Positions 62,038 to 64,000 of a DNA stretch of 64,000 nucleotides are shown in pieces (within the stretch, counting starts at the first letter, position 1; every line of letters starts with the position of its first letter). The stretch is taken from positions 3,162,001 to 3,226,000 of the forward strand of contig NZ_CP102950.1 of assembly GCF_024741795.1 (NCBI RefSeq). Reading direction: 5' to 3'. The notes under the pieces were generated by a model. It saw only the letters and a program-made list of their open reading frames with translations, was not told where the DNA came from and ran no database searches. The DNA comes from Arthrobacter sp. CJ23 (GTDB lineage: Bacteria; Actinomycetota; Actinomycetes; Actinomycetales; Micrococcaceae). The translations under genes were made by a program, and so were the position numbers.

Positions 62038-62670
62038 ATGAGCGCCGACAAGTCAACCAGCTGGTCCTATGCGGAAGATCTGCCTGCCGAGGATGACGTG
62101 TTGCTGCGTGCCCGGGAACGCTCCTTCGAGCTCGGCGTGACCCCCATCAGCGCAGGGGTCGGAGCGGTGCTGACCGTGCTGGCCGCCGCCTCCAAGGCCC
62201 AGACCGTGGTGGAGGTCGGCTCGGGCGCGGGCGTGTCCGGTGTCTGCCTGCTGCGCGGCCTCAGCCCGCAGGCCGTACTGACCACCATCGACGTCGACGT
62301 AGAACACCTCAAGGCGGCACGCGAAGCCTTCCTGGAGTCCGGCAGCCCGGCGAACCGCACCCGGACGATTTCCGGCCGTGCCGCGGACGTGCTGCCCAGG
62401 CTGACAGACGCGGCGTATGACCTCGTGTTCATCGATGCGGACAAGCCCAACTTCCCCGGCTACGTTGAGCAGGCCATCCGGCTGCTCAAGTCCGGCGGCA
62501 CCCTGGTCATCAACGACGCCCTGGACAAGGACCGCGTATCCAACCCTGCCGCCCGGGATTCCACCACCGTGGTGCTGCGCCAGGTGGGCAGGGCCATCCG
62601 CGACGACGACCGCCTCGCGTCCGCCATGCTCCCCACCGGCAACGGCCTGCTGGTGGCCGTCAAGAAATAG
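62038..62670 (+). CDS. SAM-dependent O-methyltransferase
   Basis: A 210-residue class I methyltransferase of the catechol/caffeoyl-CoA O-methyltransferase type. The SAM loop is VVEVGSGAGVSGVCLLRGL near residue 57, and DLVFIDADKPNFPGYV near 122 carries the metal-binding Asp residues. The substrate is unknown. Divergent from sigE across 234 nt; this pairing is also seen in mycobacteria (Rv1220c, from memory). The intergenic region shows GTTAGAAA near 62000, but no clear promoter. Confidence 0.92.
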   Translation: MSADKSTSWSYAEDLPAEDDVLLRARERSFELGVTPISAGVGAVLTVLAAASKAQTVVEVGSGAGVSGVCLLRGLSPQAVLTTIDVDVEHLKAAREAFLESGSPANRTRTISGRAADVLPRLTDAAYDLVFIDADKPNFPGYVEQAIRLLKSGGTLVINDALDKDRVSNPAARDSTTVVLRQVGRAIRDDDRLASAMLPTGNGLLVAVKK

Positions 62671-62695
62671 CCGGTCCGGCCGTTAAACATGAAGG

Positions 62696-62725
62696 CAGGG
62701 CGCCGGCGTTGGCCGGGCCCTGCCT
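62696..62725. terminator. GC-rich hairpin between O-methyltransferase and DUF3117 genes
   Basis: GGCAGGGC and GCCCTGCC arms flank GCCGGCGTTGGCCG. T-tracts are poor, so termination efficiency is uncertain. Confidence 0.5.
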
Positions 62726-62733
62726 CAGTGAAT

Positions 62734-62901
62734 CTATTCGGTAACGCCTACGAGGCATTCCTTGAGGTTCGCCGCTTCTGCTGCGTTGAGTTCGACCACG
62801 AGCCGTCCTCCGCCCTCGAGCGGCACACGCATGATCAGGCTGCGGCCCTCTTTGGTTACTTCCATAGGGCCGTCGCCAGTACGTGGTTTCATAGCCGCCA
62901 T
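62734..62901 (-). CDS. DUF3117 protein
   Basis: A 55-residue conserved actinobacterial protein: MAAMKPRTGDGPMEVTKEGR then IMRVPLEGGGRLVVELNAAE. The function is unknown. ATG 62901 matches the family N-terminus; an in-frame ATG at 62919 would overlap the GGAGGGG ribosome site. It is convergent with the O-methyltransferase gene, with a GC-rich hairpin (about 62696-62725) between them. Confidence 0.92.
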   Translation of the reverse strand: MAAMKPRTGDGPMEVTKEGRSLIMRVPLEGGGRLVVELNAAEAANLKECLVGVTE

Positions 62902-63131
62902 TAGGAAAATCCCCTCCATTTGTCCCAGATCACTCCAGCCCGGCCGGGCTGGGTCCGCGTCACAACTGCAGCCCCGATGGCGCTGTCTTGGCAGCCGCCG
63001 TGACTGAGCACCTGTAGGTGCCTTTGTCCCCGCTTACACTCCATTATCCCGTACTTACCCGTCCGTAGCTAATCGCTGGACTTTTTGTCCGGGCTTTGTT
63101 CGTGGCTTGGATCACTGCTATGAGGGCCGCA

Positions 63132-64000
63132 TCAAGGCGGATAGTCGCCGCCTCCGGGGAGCTGCGCCCAGGCCCACAGCCAGACAATCCAGACGATCTG
63201 GAGCAGCGAAAACATCACGACGACGGTTCCCCGGTACGCCTTTGAGCGCGAGAGAAGCGCCGCGCCGAGCGCCAGGGGAAACAGCGGCAGCAACATGCGG
63301 AAGGTGCTGGTCTGCGGGTGCAGGAACACCAGCAAGTAGCCCATGTAGCAGGTGCACCACAGCCGCAGTTCCAAGCCCAGCGCCCGGACGGGGCGGGAAA
63401 CCATCAGCAGGGCGAAGAGCCCGGCGAAGACAAACGGGGCCATGATTCCCAGGACCGGCCCGAATAGCATCCGGCCCGTGTCGAACCAGGGCTTGAAGGG
63501 CACCAGGTCGTGTCCGCGCCACACGGTTTCGGTACGCGTATAGGCGGCGGGATCCCCCGTCGTGGCCCAGGCGATGGCCGGCCAGGCCAGGGCCCCCAGC
63601 CCGCTCACCAGCACCAGGGCCGCGAGCGAGGCCAGTTCCCGCGCCGGGGGTGCGTCCTCCGGCCGGCGGGGGCCGAACCTCAGCCAGAGCCGGTGCAGCA
63701 GCAGGAAGCCCATCATGGCCGCAAAGGGCACGCCGGTGGGCCTGGAGAGGCACATCAGCAGCACCACGGGCATGGCCGCCAGGTACCGGCGGCGCACCAC
63801 CAGCAGCAGCGCAGCGGCAAGAAGAAGGATGTTGAGCGGTTCCGCGTACGGCACCTGGAGGATCGCGGAGACGGGAAACGTGGCGAAGAAGGCCACGCCC
63901 CACAGCGCCGTGCGCCGTCCCGCGAATTCGCGGAAGAGCCGGAACACCACAAGTGCCGCACCGAGCCCCGAGACCATCGCGACGGCGGTCAGCGACTGCA
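63132..64000 (-). CDS. Multi-pass membrane glycosyltransferase-like protein (N-terminus outside window)
   Basis: The visible C-terminal 289 residues have about seven hydrophobic helices with loop motifs QVPYAEPLN, LSRPTGVPFA and GDPAAYTRTETVW, which fit the GT-C mannosyltransferase group (PIG-V/PIG-M-like, polyprenyl-phosphate-dependent). The catalytic first loop lies beyond the right edge. The frame is open to position 64000, so ATG 63977 is probably internal. The 230-nt gap to DUF3117 shows no other gene. Confidence 0.75.
   Translation of the reverse strand, partial: QSLTAVAMVSGLGAALVVFRLFREFAGRRTALWGVAFFATFPVSAILQVPYAEPLNILLLAAALLLVVRRRYLAAMPVVLLMCLSRPTGVPFAAMMGFLLLHRLWLRFGPRRPEDAPPARELASLAALVLVSGLGALAWPAIAWATTGDPAAYTRTETVWRGHDLVPFKPWFDTGRMLFGPVLGIMAPFVFAGLFALLMVSRPVRALGLELRLWCTCYMGYLLVFLHPQTSTFRMLLPLFPLALGAALLSRSKAYRGTVVVMFSLLQIVWIVWLWAWAQLPGGGDYPP

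Overview
The window is chromosomal DNA from a high-GC Gram-positive actinobacterium, most likely Arthrobacter, Pseudarthrobacter or a close Micrococcaceae relative. The evidence is dense GC-rich genes, ATGA/GTGA start-stop overlaps, many apparently leaderless genes (a TANNNT box 6-8 nt before the start codon), actinobacterial families (UPF0182, DUF2342, DUF3107, DUF3117, UvrD2, AdnAB, MoeB-rhodanese) and the coproporphyrin-dependent heme pathway. Nearly everything is core genome. The one mobile element is an IS110-family insertion sequence near 50.2-51.8 kb.

Layout. 1-2.5 kb: acyl-CoA dehydrogenase (cut by the window edge) with etfA and etfB. 2.7-3.0 kb: two identical initiator tRNA genes, each with its own terminator. 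3.2-21.8 kb: a genome-maintenance block holding a UPF0182 membrane protein, a PDZ/Lon-like protease, a DUF2342 protein, a YgjP-type metallopeptidase, UvrD2, NudC, a kinase-fold protein that seems to lack its metal-binding Asp, and an ATL-AdnA-AdnB operon. 21.9-25.4 kb: a DnaQ-like exonuclease and a polar amino acid ABC importer. 25.5-37.6 kb: the full heme set (hemL, an LLM oxidoreductase, hemB, hemD, hemC, hemH, hemQ, a small membrane protein, hemY, hemE, and divergent hemA). 37.6-45.1 kb: an SDR, MoeB-rhodanese, TetR, DUF3107, a pterin dehydratase-VOC fusion, and the thiamine genes thiO-thiS-thiG under a TPP riboswitch with divergent thiE. 45.2-50.2 kb: a ferritin-like protein, an RNB nuclease, a DEAD-box helicase with a long leader, and a solitary DNA methyltransferase. 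50.2-51.8 kb: IS110. 51.9-64 kb: MarC, a small secreted protein, a PHP phosphoesterase, aminopeptidase P, a stress-type protein, an MgtE-like cytosolic protein, DUF1003, Mrp, TatB, anti-sigma factor, SigE, an O-methyltransferase, DUF3117, and a membrane glycosyltransferase cut by the edge.

The DNA-repair/RNA-helicase block and the SigE-TatB-Mrp-MgtE block have gene orders that I recall from Mycobacterium tuberculosis (around Rv3193c-Rv3211 and Rv1220c-Rv1232c). The heme and thiamine genes are set within the first of these orders.

The most interesting signal is in the IS110 element. Upstream of its transposase lies a non-coding stretch with two stem-closed loops. One loop holds a 10-nt match to the left genomic junction, the other a 7-nt match to the right end of the element. 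This is the layout expected of a bridge (seeker) RNA that guides recombination. The element sits inside a terminator-like palindrome between two convergent genes, and that palindrome can be rebuilt by joining the two flanks.
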